From assembly GCA_963837805.1 (NCBI GenBank), contig CAWIOU010000018.1:62001-126000 (forward strand): a stretch of DNA of 64,000 bases. The letters are read 5' to 3'. This document shows positions 11,329-19,797 of this stretch, piece by piece (the first letter of the stretch is position 1; each line of letters starts with the position of its first letter). Position numbers and translations under genes: made by a program. The notes beneath the pieces were generated by a model. That model worked only from the letters and a program-made list of their open reading frames with translations, was not told the DNA's origin and searched no databases. This DNA comes from Bog-756 sp963837805. GTDB taxonomy: Bacteria > Actinomycetota > Acidimicrobiia > Acidimicrobiales > RAAP-2.

Positions 11329-14300
11329 CCGTCCTCCCTCCCGAGGTCGTCCGTGGTCACCTGTCGGACGATCCCCGTGGCCCCGATTATGACGGTGACG
11401 ATCAGCACCAGCACGATCGCCGCCGCGGTGATGGTCACCGCCGCCCCGGGCACCGAGAAGTCCAGTGGGGGACCAGGCCCGAGGCCGACGAACTCGGGGA
11501 CCGACGGCAGCGCCACCAACGCGGCGATCAGGCCGGAGACCGCTCCGAGGACCACGCCGGTGCCGAGGACGAGACCCTGCTCGGCCACCAGCCAGCGGCG
11601 CAGGATGGGACGGTCGAGACCGATGGCGAGCATCGACGCCAGCTCTGCTCGGCGGCGGCGGCCGGGGGCGACAGCGGCCAGCACCGTCGACCCGACCGCC
11701 AGCACGCCGGCGACGACGGCGGCCAGAAGAAAGGCCGTGTAGGCCAACGACATGCCGTCGTTGCCGAGCGTCTGCTCCCGAGCCACCGCAGATTCGGCAC
11801 CGATGACCGATACCCCCGCCGCACGCAGTGCGCCGACGATCCCCGGCTGGGCATCGGCCGCCAGCCACACCTCCGTCGTGGTGTCGCGCATCGGCCCGGC
11901 CTGCAGTCGCTGGGCCAGGGCCAGGTCGACCATCGAAGCACCCGTGCCGACCCGCGGTAGCGCGGGGACGACGGCGACGGGCCGCACAGTGATGGTGCTG
12001 CCGTCGAGGCCGACACCCGGCACCGTCCCGTCGATCGCCTCCCCACCGACTTGATCGCGGGTGGTGACGGCCGGCAGTGCGGTCGGGACATCGGCCGGTC
12101 CGAAGCTGGCCGGGGCGCCGTCGGCATCGACGGTTGCCACCACCGACAGCTGAGCGGCCCGATGGTCGATGGTGACTCCGCCGCCGCCGCTCGTCCACCG
12201 CCCCGGCTCGGTCAACCCGGCCTCGATGGGGCGCCATGCACCATCGGGGCCCTGCCCGGACAGGCCGCGGATGGTCAAGGGCACCGTGGTCGTCTGGCCC
12301 GATTCGCCGGCGGTGGGCGTCCAGGCAATGGCGAGATCAACCAGACGGCACGAATCCGGGCAGCCGCCCGCGGTGGATGCCGTGTATTGATGCGCACCAG
12401 GCTCGAGCGCCCCGAGATCGAGCGTGGAGGTGGTCTGGTAGGCGTCGTCGAAGATGGTCGCTTGCAGTTCCGGGGCCGGCGTCACGGTACGGCGGAGGTC
12501 GGCGACGACCCGCAGGGCACCTCCCGACACCATCACCGGCGGGGCTGTACCGGGTACGAGCCGCCGGGCGATGGTTGCCGGTGTGGTTCCACCGAGGTCT
12601 GTCGGCCATGAGCCCACCGCAGCCAGTCGGCTGGCATCGATCGCCAACAGCGTGCCATCGGAAGCGTTTTCGACGACAACGGCCATGGCCTGGCGACCAG
12701 TCGGGTCGGCCCGACGCACGGCCGTCAGCAGGTCGGCGCCGGGGTGGACGTCCACGGTGAGCACCCGGCTGGCGCCCACCTCGAAGTTGGCCTGGAGGGA
12801 TCGGTTGTGGGCGGCCACGCTCCAGCCCGCCACGGCGAACACGGCCAGACCGAGGCCCAGCGAGATCAGGACGATCTGCCGTGACAGTTCCCGACGGCGG
12901 GCCACCCGCCGCGTGGCCAGGCCGGTGGCCACCCATCGCGAATCGCGGGTGAGCGGCAGAGTCGGGCGGGCCATCAGCGGCAGGAGGCGTGCTCCGAGTA
13001 CGCCGGCCCCGAAGGCGAGCAGGCCGGGGGCAAAGGCGGCCAGGGGGTCGGTATGGGACCCGCTGGCCACCCCTCCGGTAGCGACCTCCACGAATGCGAT
13101 GACGGCCACGGCCACGACCACGGCATCCAGGGCCGCAGACCAGGTCGACGAGCCGGACACGCGCCGGCCGTCGCCTATCAACCGTCGCGCGCCGATGACG
13201 GTGGCCACCACGGCGGCCACGAAGGTGGCCACCGCGATACCCAGCGCGGGCAGGGTGAGGGAGGGCACCACGCCGTCCCCATAGAGGTGCGAGCCGGCCA
13301 GGCGCACCGCCAGCCAGGCACCGACCAGGCCGACGGGGAGGGAGATGCAAAGCAGGAGCACCGGTTCGAAGAGGGCCACCGATGCCGTGCCCGACCGTCG
13401 GAACCCCCGCAACTCGGCCAGGCGGACCTCGGGTTCCCGGGCCTCGGCCGTTCGTGCCGCCACGAAGTACAGGACCAGCAGGGCCAGCAGTACCAATTGG
13501 ACGTCGACCACCGCGATGATGGTGGTCATGGTGTGCTGGTCGGCCGTCGACTGGGCCACGGCCCGGGCAAGACCCGAACTCACGTGGACGCCGTCGCTGC
13601 GGACCGCCTGGGCCGAGTAGTGGGCGAGCGCGTTGGTGAAGTCATCGATACCCGACACCGGAAGAGCCCCGCCCACCAGGGGTAGCTGGGCGGCATAGGA
13701 GATGGCTCGTGCCGGCATCGTGCCGGTGACCGTGGACTGGGCGGCGAAGACGTCGTCGAGTCGGGGCAATGATGGGGTCCCGGCCCCGAACCCGAAGGGG
13801 TTCTGGCCCCACCACTGGGGCGCCTGGCCGTTGTCGGCTCGGAAGACGGCGACTACCGACAGCCGGACTGGTGATGACCGGGGCGGGTTGAGGACCAGCG
13901 GCCGGCCTACCTTCAGCCCCAGGGCACGGGCGCTCCGGTCGCTCAGGGCGACTTGGCCCGGACGGCGCGGGCAGGTCCCCGAGATGACGTGCAGATAGCC
14001 GCAGACACCGGTCCGCGACACCACGTCGGTGACGAAGGGCTGGCCGTCACGAGTGGAGACGGTGGTGACTTCGACATCAGTGGACACGATGGGCGTTCCG
14101 AAGGCGGTCGCGCCCGACGGCGACTTCGGGACGGCCGAGGTCGCCCGGCGCAACGAGCGAAGAGGTTGGGACCCGGACGGGATGATGGTCAGTCCGGTTC
14201 CCGGGGCACCGGCCAGCAGTCGCGCGTCGAGGATCGACTGATCTGCCGCGTGCACGTAGATGGGCCCGCTGGCGGCCGCGAACACGGCGGCAGCACCCAC

Positions 14301-14429
14301 CGCCACCATGACCGTTGACGACAGCGCCCGCCAGCGAAGGGCGGCCAGCACGAGACGGAGCCGGGAGAGGGTGGGTCGAACCTTCACGGCAACCCTGGAG
14401 TGGCGGGGCCGACAGGCGGGCGCAGCCAC
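11325..14429 (-). CDS. Large FtsX-like ABC transporter permease
   Basis: The 1034-residue membrane protein has one N-terminal membrane segment (about residues 36-56), a long extracytoplasmic segment, a central group of membrane helices (about 300-560), a second large extracytoplasmic segment and a C-terminal group of three to four helices (about 905-1020). That is the double FtsX layout of MacB/YknZ-like mechanotransmission transporters. A GTG at 14429 opens the longest frame; an internal GTG near 14387 (KVRPTLSRLRLVL) is an equally reasonable start. It is followed by the two overlapping ATPase genes and was probably transcribed with them. The three genes are free of frameshifts, unlike the neighbouring propeller genes. 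Confidence 0.88.
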   Translation of the reverse strand: MAAPACRPRHSRVAVKVRPTLSRLRLVLAALRWRALSSTVMVAVGAAAVFAAASGPIYVHAADQSILDARLLAGAPGTGLTIIPSGSQPLRSLRRATSAVPKSPSGATAFGTPIVSTDVEVTTVSTRDGQPFVTDVVSRTGVCGYLHVISGTCPRRPGQVALSDRSARALGLKVGRPLVLNPPRSSPVRLSVVAVFRADNGQAPQWWGQNPFGFGAGTPSLPRLDDVFAAQSTVTGTMPARAISYAAQLPLVGGALPVSGIDDFTNALAHYSAQAVRSDGVHVSSGLARAVAQSTADQHTMTTIIAVVDVQLVLLALLVLYFVAARTAEAREPEVRLAELRGFRRSGTASVALFEPVLLLCISLPVGLVGAWLAVRLAGSHLYGDGVVPSLTLPALGIAVATFVAAVVATVIGARRLIGDGRRVSGSSTWSAALDAVVVAVAVIAFVEVATGGVASGSHTDPLAAFAPGLLAFGAGVLGARLLPLMARPTLPLTRDSRWVATGLATRRVARRRELSRQIVLISLGLGLAVFAVAGWSVAAHNRSLQANFEVGASRVLTVDVHPGADLLTAVRRADPTGRQAMAVVVENASDGTLLAIDASRLAAVGSWPTDLGGTTPATIARRLVPGTAPPVMVSGGALRVVADLRRTVTPAPELQATIFDDAYQTTSTLDLGALEPGAHQYTASTAGGCPDSCRLVDLAIAWTPTAGESGQTTTVPLTIRGLSGQGPDGAWRPIEAGLTEPGRWTSGGGGVTIDHRAAQLSVVATVDADGAPASFGPADVPTALPAVTTRDQVGGEAIDGTVPGVGLDGSTITVRPVAVVPALPRVGTGASMVDLALAQRLQAGPMRDTTTEVWLAADAQPGIVGALRAAGVSVIGAESAVAREQTLGNDGMSLAYTAFLLAAVVAGVLAVGSTVLAAVAPGRRRRAELASMLAIGLDRPILRRWLVAEQGLVLGTGVVLGAVSGLIAALVALPSVPEFVGLGPGPPLDFSVPGAAVTITAAAIVLVLIVTVIIGATGIVRQVTTDDLGREDG

Positions 14430-14567
14430 GCGGCACCTCGTCGGGTAGCAAAGGACATAGCGAGGGAAGCGATCCTAGCCCTGTCGCTCTTCCACCGACC
14501 TACACCGAGCCGTGCTCGGTGCGCATCCCGCGAACCGGCACAGAAGGCGCAGGTCTAACTTGATCCC

Positions 14568-15485
14568 ATGATTCGGATCTCAGTCCAGGGGCAGGCATCG
14601 GACGGCGCAGGATGGCTGCATCTTGCCCGAACCGTCGAGGACTTCGGATTCGACACCCTCTACGTTGCCGACCACCCAGGTGCGTTGCCTTCGCCATTTC
14701 TATTCCTGGCCGCCGCTTCCTCGGTGACCCAGCACCTCAAACTGGGCACCTGTGTGGCCAATGCCGGGCTCTGGGATCCCTACGCCCTGGCCAGCGAAGT
14801 GGCGACGCTCGACGTCCTCTCAGACAGCAGAACCGTCCTCGGACTCGGTGCCGGCCACACCCCGTCCGAGTGGAGGATGCGGGGCACATCGATACCGTCG
14901 CCCTCGCGGCGGGTTGCTCGACTGATCGAGGTGGCCTCGGCGACCCGTTCGTTACTGGCCGGGGAGACCGTCACACTCTCCACTGAGTTCGTCAATCTGA
15001 ACGCGGCATCCCTGGCGGGACCGGCCAATCGAGACATTCCGGTGCTGATTGGCGGTGCCGGATCGAAGGTCCTTCGTTTCGCTGCCGCGACGGCCGACAT
15101 CGTCGGTGTCACGGGTTTGGGAAGGACGCTCGCCGACGGCCACCATCACGAGGTGGACTGGAGTGAGTCGGCGCTCGACCGGATGTTCGACCTGGTTCGC
15201 TCGGTCCCATCCCATTCCGGCCGGAGGCCAGCGGTCGAGGCCCTGGTGCAACATGTTGAGATCACTGACGATCCACTGGCGACGGCCACCGCGCTGCGAG
15301 CCGCCGTTCCGGGAGCGGCGCCGCGGGACCTCCTCAACTCGCCCTTCATCTGGTTGGGCTCAGCTGAATCCATCGCCACCGCTCTGGTTGCCTACGAGCA
15401 CCGATGGGGGATCAACCGGTACGTCGTGCGATCTCGTTCACTCGCTCCGGCGACTTCGGTTCTGCAGCAATTGAGGTCGACGTGA
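14568..15485 (+). CDS. LLM-class (luciferase-like, probably F420-dependent) oxidoreductase
   Basis: The 305-residue protein shows the bacterial-luciferase TIM-barrel pattern: an N-terminal strand (MIRISVQGQ), DTLYVADHPG, LKLGTCVAN, TVLGLGAGHTPSEWRMRG and IPVLIGGAG. These motifs are typical of the F420-dependent subgroup found in actinobacteria (TIGR03621-like). The family catalyses hydride transfer from reduced deazaflavin or flavin to varied substrates; the substrate here cannot be predicted. Nothing but the shared intergenic space links it to the ABC operon, which diverges from it. It is intact and ends just before the truncated repeat at 15564. Confidence 0.85.
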   Translation: MIRISVQGQASDGAGWLHLARTVEDFGFDTLYVADHPGALPSPFLFLAAASSVTQHLKLGTCVANAGLWDPYALASEVATLDVLSDSRTVLGLGAGHTPSEWRMRGTSIPSPSRRVARLIEVASATRSLLAGETVTLSTEFVNLNAASLAGPANRDIPVLIGGAGSKVLRFAAATADIVGVTGLGRTLADGHHHEVDWSESALDRMFDLVRSVPSHSGRRPAVEALVQHVEITDDPLATATALRAAVPGAAPRDLLNSPFIWLGSAESIATALVAYEHRWGINRYVVRSRSLAPATSVLQQLRST

Positions 15486-15563
15486 GAAGGTCGGGATCGT
15501 CCAGCGTCGCCTCGGTTTGACCACATGGGCCTAGCCTACGGGGACGCCGCGGCCGCGGGGTCG

Positions 15564-15803
15564 TTACAGCTGACCGCCTCGGGTCGGCGGATCGAGACGG
15601 CGGCGGCGGCGATAGGACTCTTCGACCGTTCCCTGCACCAGGGCGACACCGAGCTCGATCTCATCGAGCTCGTTCGACATCCTCAGCTCGGCGGCGGCCT
15701 TCTGGCCGCTGATGAGAACCGATCGGAGACGGGAGGCCTGATCCTCCGGCAGGAGGAAGGACATCTCCACGATCAAGGTGGACACAGCTTCCGAAGCGTC
15801 CAT
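15564..15803 (-). pseudogene. 5'-truncated copy of the small gene at 38627-38962
   Basis: The frame encodes the last 79 residues of the 111-residue protein at 38627 with one or two substitutions (for example MSNEL for LSNEL). The first 32 codons and the ribosome binding site are absent; beyond 15814 the sequence is unrelated. An ATG at 15803 remains in frame, but no ribosome binding site is evident. The break point is 180 bases from the tRNA fragment at 15992, consistent with a rearrangement end point. Confidence 0.75.
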
Positions 15804-15814
15804 GTCGCCCAGGA
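15564..15814 (+). repeat. 251-bp direct repeat, left copy
   Basis: This block matches 38627-38877 base for base except for seven substitutions (about 97% identity, counted by eye). It starts exactly at a gene stop codon and breaks off inside the gene at 15814. The two copies have the same orientation and bracket about 23 kb. Confidence 0.85.
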
Positions 15815-15991
15815 AGCACTAGTTGGCCCTGACCCATGGATCACAACCACACTGACAACGAAGTGACAACGGGAAGACACCTCATCCGACCCAAATTGAC
15901 CACACAGGGCCTGACTACCCGCGGACCGGACCGATCACCTCACCTAGCATGACATCACCAGACCGCCCAGGCCCTGACGGCGGACAGCGGT

Positions 15992-16033
15992 CTGGGGGTC
16001 AAGAGGTCCCGGGTTCAAATCCCGGCAGTCCGA
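15992..16033 (+). other. 3' fragment of a tRNA-Pro(GGG) gene, likely integration (att) site
   Basis: The sequence runs from a CTGGGGG anticodon loop through GTCAA (3' anticodon stem), a variable loop, a perfect T-arm (CCGGG TTCAAAT CCCGG) to acceptor strand CAGTCCG and discriminator A. The GGG anticodon and the CCGA end fit tRNA-Pro. The 5' half is missing: bases before 15992 cannot pair with the anticodon stem or acceptor. Tyrosine-recombinase elements commonly integrate at exactly this part of tRNA genes and leave such a 3' copy at the far end. By that logic an intact tRNA-Pro would lie beyond the left edge. Confidence 0.7.
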
Positions 16034-16051
16034 CGTAAGTATCGGCAGGTC

Positions 16052-16086
16052 AAGGCCAGTTTCTCGGTCACCCGGGAGCTGGCCTT
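16052..16086 (+). terminator. Hairpin with 8-bp perfect stem
   Basis: AAGGCCAG at 16052-16059 pairs with CTGGCCTT at 16079-16086 around a 19-base loop. It lies directly behind the tRNA fragment and before the Ymh-like gene. There is no long T-run, so termination is uncertain. Confidence 0.4.
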
Positions 16087-16136
16087 AACTGTTGGAAAAG
16101 TGCAGACTTCTGCCATTCTTCTGCCCGGAGGCTTCT

Positions 16137-16689
16137 GTGATCAACGAAGAGTTGGCGATTCCAAAGGTCGAGAGTTTCTCGTCTTGCTGGAGACCCTGGA
16201 CCCCGTGGGCAGAACGTGCGTCTTCTGACGCGGCGGGGGGCTTTGAGCAGATCCGAAAGGAGGTCGATGGCTCCTTGCCGCTCATCAAGCAGATCGCAAA
16301 TGATTGCGACCCGGAACTCGCTGAGCGGATCGATTGCGGACTCAACGCTGGATGGGGAATTCAGGTCACGAAATCAGCCACGGCGGAACTTCTCGGATAC
16401 CTGAAGAAGGATGCCGAGGCTCGAAAGGAGATATTCACGCCGACAGGTCCAAAGCTTGCGATGTCCAACATGCATCCATGGGTACAGGGCGACGGCGGCG
16501 CAGCTTTGGGAGGACGGACACCATAGTGAGGCCGTGGCAACGGCCGCCTCGGCGATCTTTGACGTATATCTCCCCGCAAAGGTGGACATGCCAAAGGACA
16601 CCGCGCCGGAGGCACTGATCGGAAGAGGCTTCAAGGGCAAGACGCCCTTCTTGGACATCCCAGGATTCGAGACACCAGGACACGACTGA
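16137..16689 (+). pseudogene. Ymh/TIGR02391-family protein (frameshifted)
   Basis: A GTG at 16137 is preceded by GGAGG at 6-base spacing. The first part has a helical N-terminal region ending in NMHPWV, and in another frame the sequence goes on as AAQLWEDGHHSEAV, which together form the HPW...AAQLWxDGHYxEAV core typical of the TIGR02391 (Ymh) family. The break is near 16480, inside the core motif, and the protein ends at 16689. These proteins occur in prophages and defence-associated islands, but their function is not established. Its position next to the att-like tRNA fragment fits a mobile origin. Confidence 0.65.
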
Positions 16690-16779
16690 ACGAACGCCTA
16701 CCGGCGGAGCTCTGAATCTTGGCTTAGAGCGCGCCGCCAATGGGTGAATCAGGCGCTTTGGCCTTGAGGGTCTCTGCAG

Positions 16780-17313
16780 CTATCGCGTGGCCACGAGGAG
16801 CCCGGCGGGCGTACCCCGGTCGCCGGCTAGGACAGCGAGCGACTCGGCCACGGAGGACAGGAAGAAGGTGGACTCCTTGCGGTCCAGCTCGAGGATGGCG
16901 GTGGCCGCAAGGTCGGAGGGAATGCGTCCCTGATCCCGCAAGGTGGTCACAGCCTGGGCGAGCTCAATCCGTCTGCTGGGTGAGTCGACTTCAGCCACCA
17001 CCTTGTCGAACACCTCGTCGAGCACATCGACGTCGTCGTCCTGGATGGCTCCAATGGCGCTGTCCATCGTGGGTGTGAGGATCCCGAGGCGCAGCTGGAG
17101 TGACGTGTCGATCTCCGGCAAGTAGAGCAGCTCGTCGAAGAGCGACCGGAGTTCTTCGTCGTCGTCAATGCCCCGCAGGTCCGGAACCACCGCTTCACAG
17201 AGCTCGAAGGGAAGACAGTGGATCTCTGTTTCCTCGTTGTTCCCATAACAGCACCGTTTCGCCTTGGATCCGCTCCCACACGGGCAGGGCTCGTTGCGTC
17301 TGATCTTGGCCAT
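16780..17313 (-). CDS. SEC-C motif protein
   Basis: The ATG at 17313 has a strong ribosome binding site (GAGGAGGTGG). The 177-residue product opens with MAKIRRNEPCPCGSGSKAKR followed by CC, the complete zinc-binding SEC-C motif (CPC...CC) seen in SecA and in many small proteins. The rest is acidic and helical with no domain I recognise. The SEC-C end probably binds zinc and docks on a partner protein or ribosome. The gene points toward the Ymh-like gene and is intact. Confidence 0.8.
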   Translation of the reverse strand: MAKIRRNEPCPCGSGSKAKRCCYGNNEETEIHCLPFELCEAVVPDLRGIDDDEELRSLFDELLYLPEIDTSLQLRLGILTPTMDSAIGAIQDDDVDVLDEVFDKVVAEVDSPSRRIELAQAVTTLRDQGRIPSDLAATAILELDRKESTFFLSSVAESLAVLAGDRGTPAGLLVATR

Positions 17314-17456
17314 GGCCACCTCCTCAGACCCCATTTTCACTACCGGGTGTGCCGCCGGGGTGGACCACTTCTGACCAGGCGAAAAGATCCACCGGTCGTT
17401 GTGTCGGACCGACATGATCCGGCTGCGCCCAACCCAACGAACCAGTGGAGGTCCCA

Positions 17457-17790
17457 TGCTTGCACTCGAGCCGTCCGTCGTCGACGCTGTCTGGCAGTCT
17501 TTTGCCGCCTACCTGCCCAAACGGGGGGGGAAACCGACCACCCTCTGGGGTGCCATCGACCCCGGATCCCCGAGAGCTACTGCTTCGAGGCCATCTTGTT
17601 CCGGCTGGTCACCGGCTGTTCCTGGGACGTGGCAGGAAGGTTGGGCGAGGGAGGCGAGACCACCCTCCGGCGGCGCCGTGACGAGTGGGTGGCCACCGGT
17701 GCTTTCCAGCACCTGGTCGAAGGCCATCAACGCCTTCGACAAGATCATCGGCCTCGACCTCTCCAAGGTCTTACGCACTCGTTACTATAG
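17457..17790 (+). pseudogene. IS5-type transposase N-terminal remnant
   Basis: The ATG at 17457 begins MLALEPSVVDAVWQSFAAYL, then the frame shifts to one containing FEAILFRLVTGCSWDVAGRL and ETTLRRRRDEWVATGAFQHL, then shifts again to AINAFDKIIGLDLS. These are the N-terminal helical segments of IS5-family (DUF4096-type) transposases. The DDE catalytic part is entirely missing. At least two frameshifts plus the truncation make it non-functional. Confidence 0.65.
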
Positions 17791-17806
17791 GAGTGCAGAA
17801 GACCTT
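17765..17806. repeat. 42-bp imperfect inverted repeat
   Basis: AAGGTCTT at 17765-17772 pairs with AAGACCTT at 17799-17806, with inner arms CACTC and GAGTG around ACTATAG. It sits at the break between the IS5 remnant and the next gene, and may be an element end or an attachment site. Confidence 0.45.
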
Positions 17807-17868
17807 ACGCAATCACCTATTTCGGACCCCCGCACAGTTAGTTTGCGGTGGTGGGAAGGAAAGTCGAC

Positions 17869-18054
17869 GTGGACGAGCTCGTAGGAGCCGCCGAGATCGC
17901 CGCTCGCCTCGGATCGGATCGGACCGTTTATGTCCACGATCTGAGGCGCCGCCATCCCGACTTTCCGAAGCCGGTGGCCAATCTCAAGGCCGCTCTCGTG
18001 TGGTCCTGGCCCGACGTCGAGAAGTGGGCCCGGGCAACGGGGAGGCTGAAGTGA
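17869..18054 (+). CDS. Small helix-turn-helix (AlpA/excisionase-like) DNA-binding protein
   Basis: A GTG at 17869 follows GGGAAGGAAA at a suitable distance; a GTG at 17848 in the same frame is the alternative. The product of about 61 residues has the pattern GAAEIAARLGSDRT...HDLRRRHPDFPKPVA...VWSWPDVEKWARATGR, matching AlpA/MerR-type winged-helix proteins of phages and integrative elements, where they control excision or transcription. Its surroundings (att-like site, IS remnant) agree with that origin. I see no partner integrase in the window. Confidence 0.65.
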   Translation: MDELVGAAEIAARLGSDRTVYVHDLRRRHPDFPKPVANLKAALVWSWPDVEKWARATGRLK

Positions 18055-18141
18055 TCCCCGAGTACGTCTCGGGACCGCTCCAGATCACGCTTATGGGACT
18101 TTGTACCCTTCCCGCTTCCGGTCCCGCGTTAGCCTAACGGT

Positions 18142-18189
18142 GTCGGGTCAGCGGCAGTAACTGGGAGGATTCCGCTCAACTGACCCGAC
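18142..18189. repeat. Long inverted repeat (13+13 bp arms with a 3-base bulge)
   Basis: GTCGGGTCAGCGG at 18142-18154 pairs with CCGCT and CTGACCCGAC at 18172-18189. A second small palindrome (CGTTAG-C-CTAACG, 18127-18139) precedes it. It may terminate transcription from the gene ending at 18054, or from the leftward small gene ending at 18232. Confidence 0.45.
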
Positions 18190-18231
18190 GGGGTGGGGCA
18201 ACCTGGCGGAGCGTTGCGAATCAGCTGGCCT

Positions 18232-18384
18232 CTAGGCACGATGCTTGTGCCCACACATACCCGCAGCGCGGCAATCTCCGGACTCAGTCTCCTGAAGAGC
18301 ACCTCCTCCGCCGGATGCAGCGTAGGTCACTCGGACATTCCAGCTTTCGCAGCTTGGACATTCGGGGCTGGCGGTGAATACCAC
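18232..18384 (-). CDS. Small Cys-rich (zinc-ribbon-like) protein
   Basis: A 50-codon frame starts at GTG 18384 after AGAGGGA and ends with TAG at 18232. The protein has CPSC near residue 9, another Cys at 38 and CGH near 44, a spacing that can bind one zinc ion. It is short and I do not recognise the family. Support comes from the start signal and motif only. It lies in the same strand and island as the small genes at 18957-19666. Confidence 0.4.
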   Translation of the reverse strand: MVFTASPECPSCESWNVRVTYAASGGGGALQETESGDCRAAGMCGHKHRA

Positions 18385-18658
18385 TGTTGGATCCCTCTGC
18401 CATCCAGCTCAGTCGTGTAACCCCCCATTCGGAGCATCGAACCGGCAACTCCCACCGTACCCCTATTGCCGTATTGCCGTGCCGGCGCTCAAGCCCAGGG
18501 CCCATCCCGTCGATACCCCTTCCGGCTGGGCCCGTCGAGCGATCGTCCGCCGATTCGCTCCGGGCCCGGCTGATTCTCCGCACCTGGCCCTCCACCTCGC
18601 CCGTTTCAGGGGCACAGGGACAAGCTGGGGCGGAAGAGCAGTGATCTAGGGACTCTTC

Positions 18659-18911
18659 CTATCTGGGCGAGAGTCCCAGGATCCCGGAACACAGTCCGCA
18701 TCGAATGGATGGGGCGTCCCATTCGAAATCGCGATTCGTGACAGGGCCTTGGATGCTGAGTCCACAGAGGGTGCGCCCGGCCCGCACATCGTCCTCAATC
18801 GCGACCGCGTGGCTCTTTGCCCAGATCTTCCTTGGTTGTGGCTGAGCCCCCCTCCAGGTAACCGCTCGGTACCTGTCTCGTCTCGTCCCAAGCCTTGTAG
18901 TCGGTCACCAT
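18659..18911 (-). pseudogene. Small Cys-containing protein, probably frameshifted
   Basis: An ATG at 18911 opens a 38-codon frame (MVTDYKAWDETRQVPSGYLE onward) that stops at 18795. Without a gap another frame continues as EDDVRAGRTLCG...DAPSIRCGLCSG and ends at 18659. The two Cys pairs (C...C and CGLC) suggest a zinc-binding protein of about 80 residues interrupted by a one-base change. Alternatively, these are two chance frames. Confidence 0.35.
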
Positions 18912-18956
18912 TGGGCCGACTCTACGCCCGGAGCGGCTCCGGAAACTCAGCCCCCA

Positions 18957-19115
18957 TCAATCGAGGCCCGGTCGAGCGAGCGCTTCGTTGACCTCGGAAA
19001 CGGGGATCCCAAGGATCGTCGCAGCGTCCTGAGGCGAGAGGCGGCGGACCAGTTCATGCAAGATGAGATCGCGCTGGTGTGGGAACTGGCGGCGCTTGTT
19101 CGGATCGTCGTTCAT
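18957..19115 (-). CDS. 52-residue helix-turn-helix-like protein
   Basis: The ATG at 19115 overlaps the stop of the upstream gene (ATGA), which signals translational coupling. The product has the pattern LILHELVRRLSPQDAATILG followed by IPVSEVNEAL, a plausible sigma-like or HTH helix pair. It is too short for ordinary gene callers. It probably works with the protein encoded just upstream, either as a second DNA-binding unit or as a regulatory partner. I do not recognise the family. Confidence 0.6.
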   Translation of the reverse strand: MNDDPNKRRQFPHQRDLILHELVRRLSPQDAATILGIPVSEVNEALARPGLD

Positions 19116-19666
19116 ATGGTCGCCATAACCCGATAGTCGGCGGCGAGCTCATTGGCCCACTTCAGAGTGTTAGCGGGTCGCCCGGGCTTGCGGTCCCAGC
19201 CGGCAAGGAACCAGTCGACGGTCGACCGAATCCAGAGGGGCGTTGCCGCCAGCTCGTAGGCCGGCGCCGGGAAGCGACCCGATCCCCTGAGCTCGTGCAA
19301 GCGCTGGCGGGAGACGCCAAGGGCCTCGGTGACCTCGGTGGTCCCAAGAACCTCGGGGAAGTTGGACACCTCGAGCTCGGCGTGGAAGGTGTCTTCCTCG
19401 ACTGCCTCGCTCCGAATGACGGGCCGGAGGGGCAGCCCAACCTTCTCGGCGTAGTTCAGGGCGAGATCGGTGCCCCGTTCCACGGCACGAGCGGCGGCGT
19501 CAGGGTCATCGTTCGTGGTCACGCTCAGCCGCACGTCCCACCCCCTCCCGTCACCGCCGACGGCAGCGAAGTGGTCAGTCAGCGCATCCTGCAGGTCACT
19601 GGATCCGCTCGAAGCCGCGCCGACTTTGTGACACGCCAAAGTTGTTCCGGGAACGTCGCGAGCCAC
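19112..19666 (-). CDS. Helix-turn-helix protein (MerR/AlpA-like C-terminal domain)
   Basis: The 184-residue protein from a GTG at 19666 has an N-terminal part rich in acidic and Ala residues and a C-terminal HTH (about residues 108-140: EVLGTTEVTEALGVSRQRLH followed by ELRGSGRFPAPAYEL). The second part resembles the helix-turn-helix and wing of excisionase-type proteins. It is coupled by a 4-base overlap to the 52-residue gene. Its role is probably regulation within the island. The start is uncertain, as no clear ribosome binding site precedes the GTG. Confidence 0.65.
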   Translation of the reverse strand: MARDVPGTTLACHKVGAASSGSSDLQDALTDHFAAVGGDGRGWDVRLSVTTNDDPDAAARAVERGTDLALNYAEKVGLPLRPVIRSEAVEEDTFHAELEVSNFPEVLGTTEVTEALGVSRQRLHELRGSGRFPAPAYELAATPLWIRSTVDWFLAGWDRKPGRPANTLKWANELAADYRVMATI

Positions 19667-19797
19667 TGAACAACCCGGCCCGAGGTCACCTTGGGCCCAA
19701 AGCGAGGCGAGGTCCCGGTGCTACCGAGACCAGTGGGTGGAGATTATCCTCAACATGTCGGGGGCCGATCACCGCTGGCCGTGGGGGAAGAGGCAGG

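Larger units (their letters stand above)
15815..16136. other. Non-coding junction region with short direct repeats and tRNA fragment
   Basis: No gene is visible. The stretch contains CTGACAACG and GTGACAACG copies about 10 bases apart (15870-15890), which resemble arm-type repeats seen near integrase sites, then the tRNA-Pro 3' fragment and a hairpin described separately. There is no integrase gene here. Confidence 0.35.
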
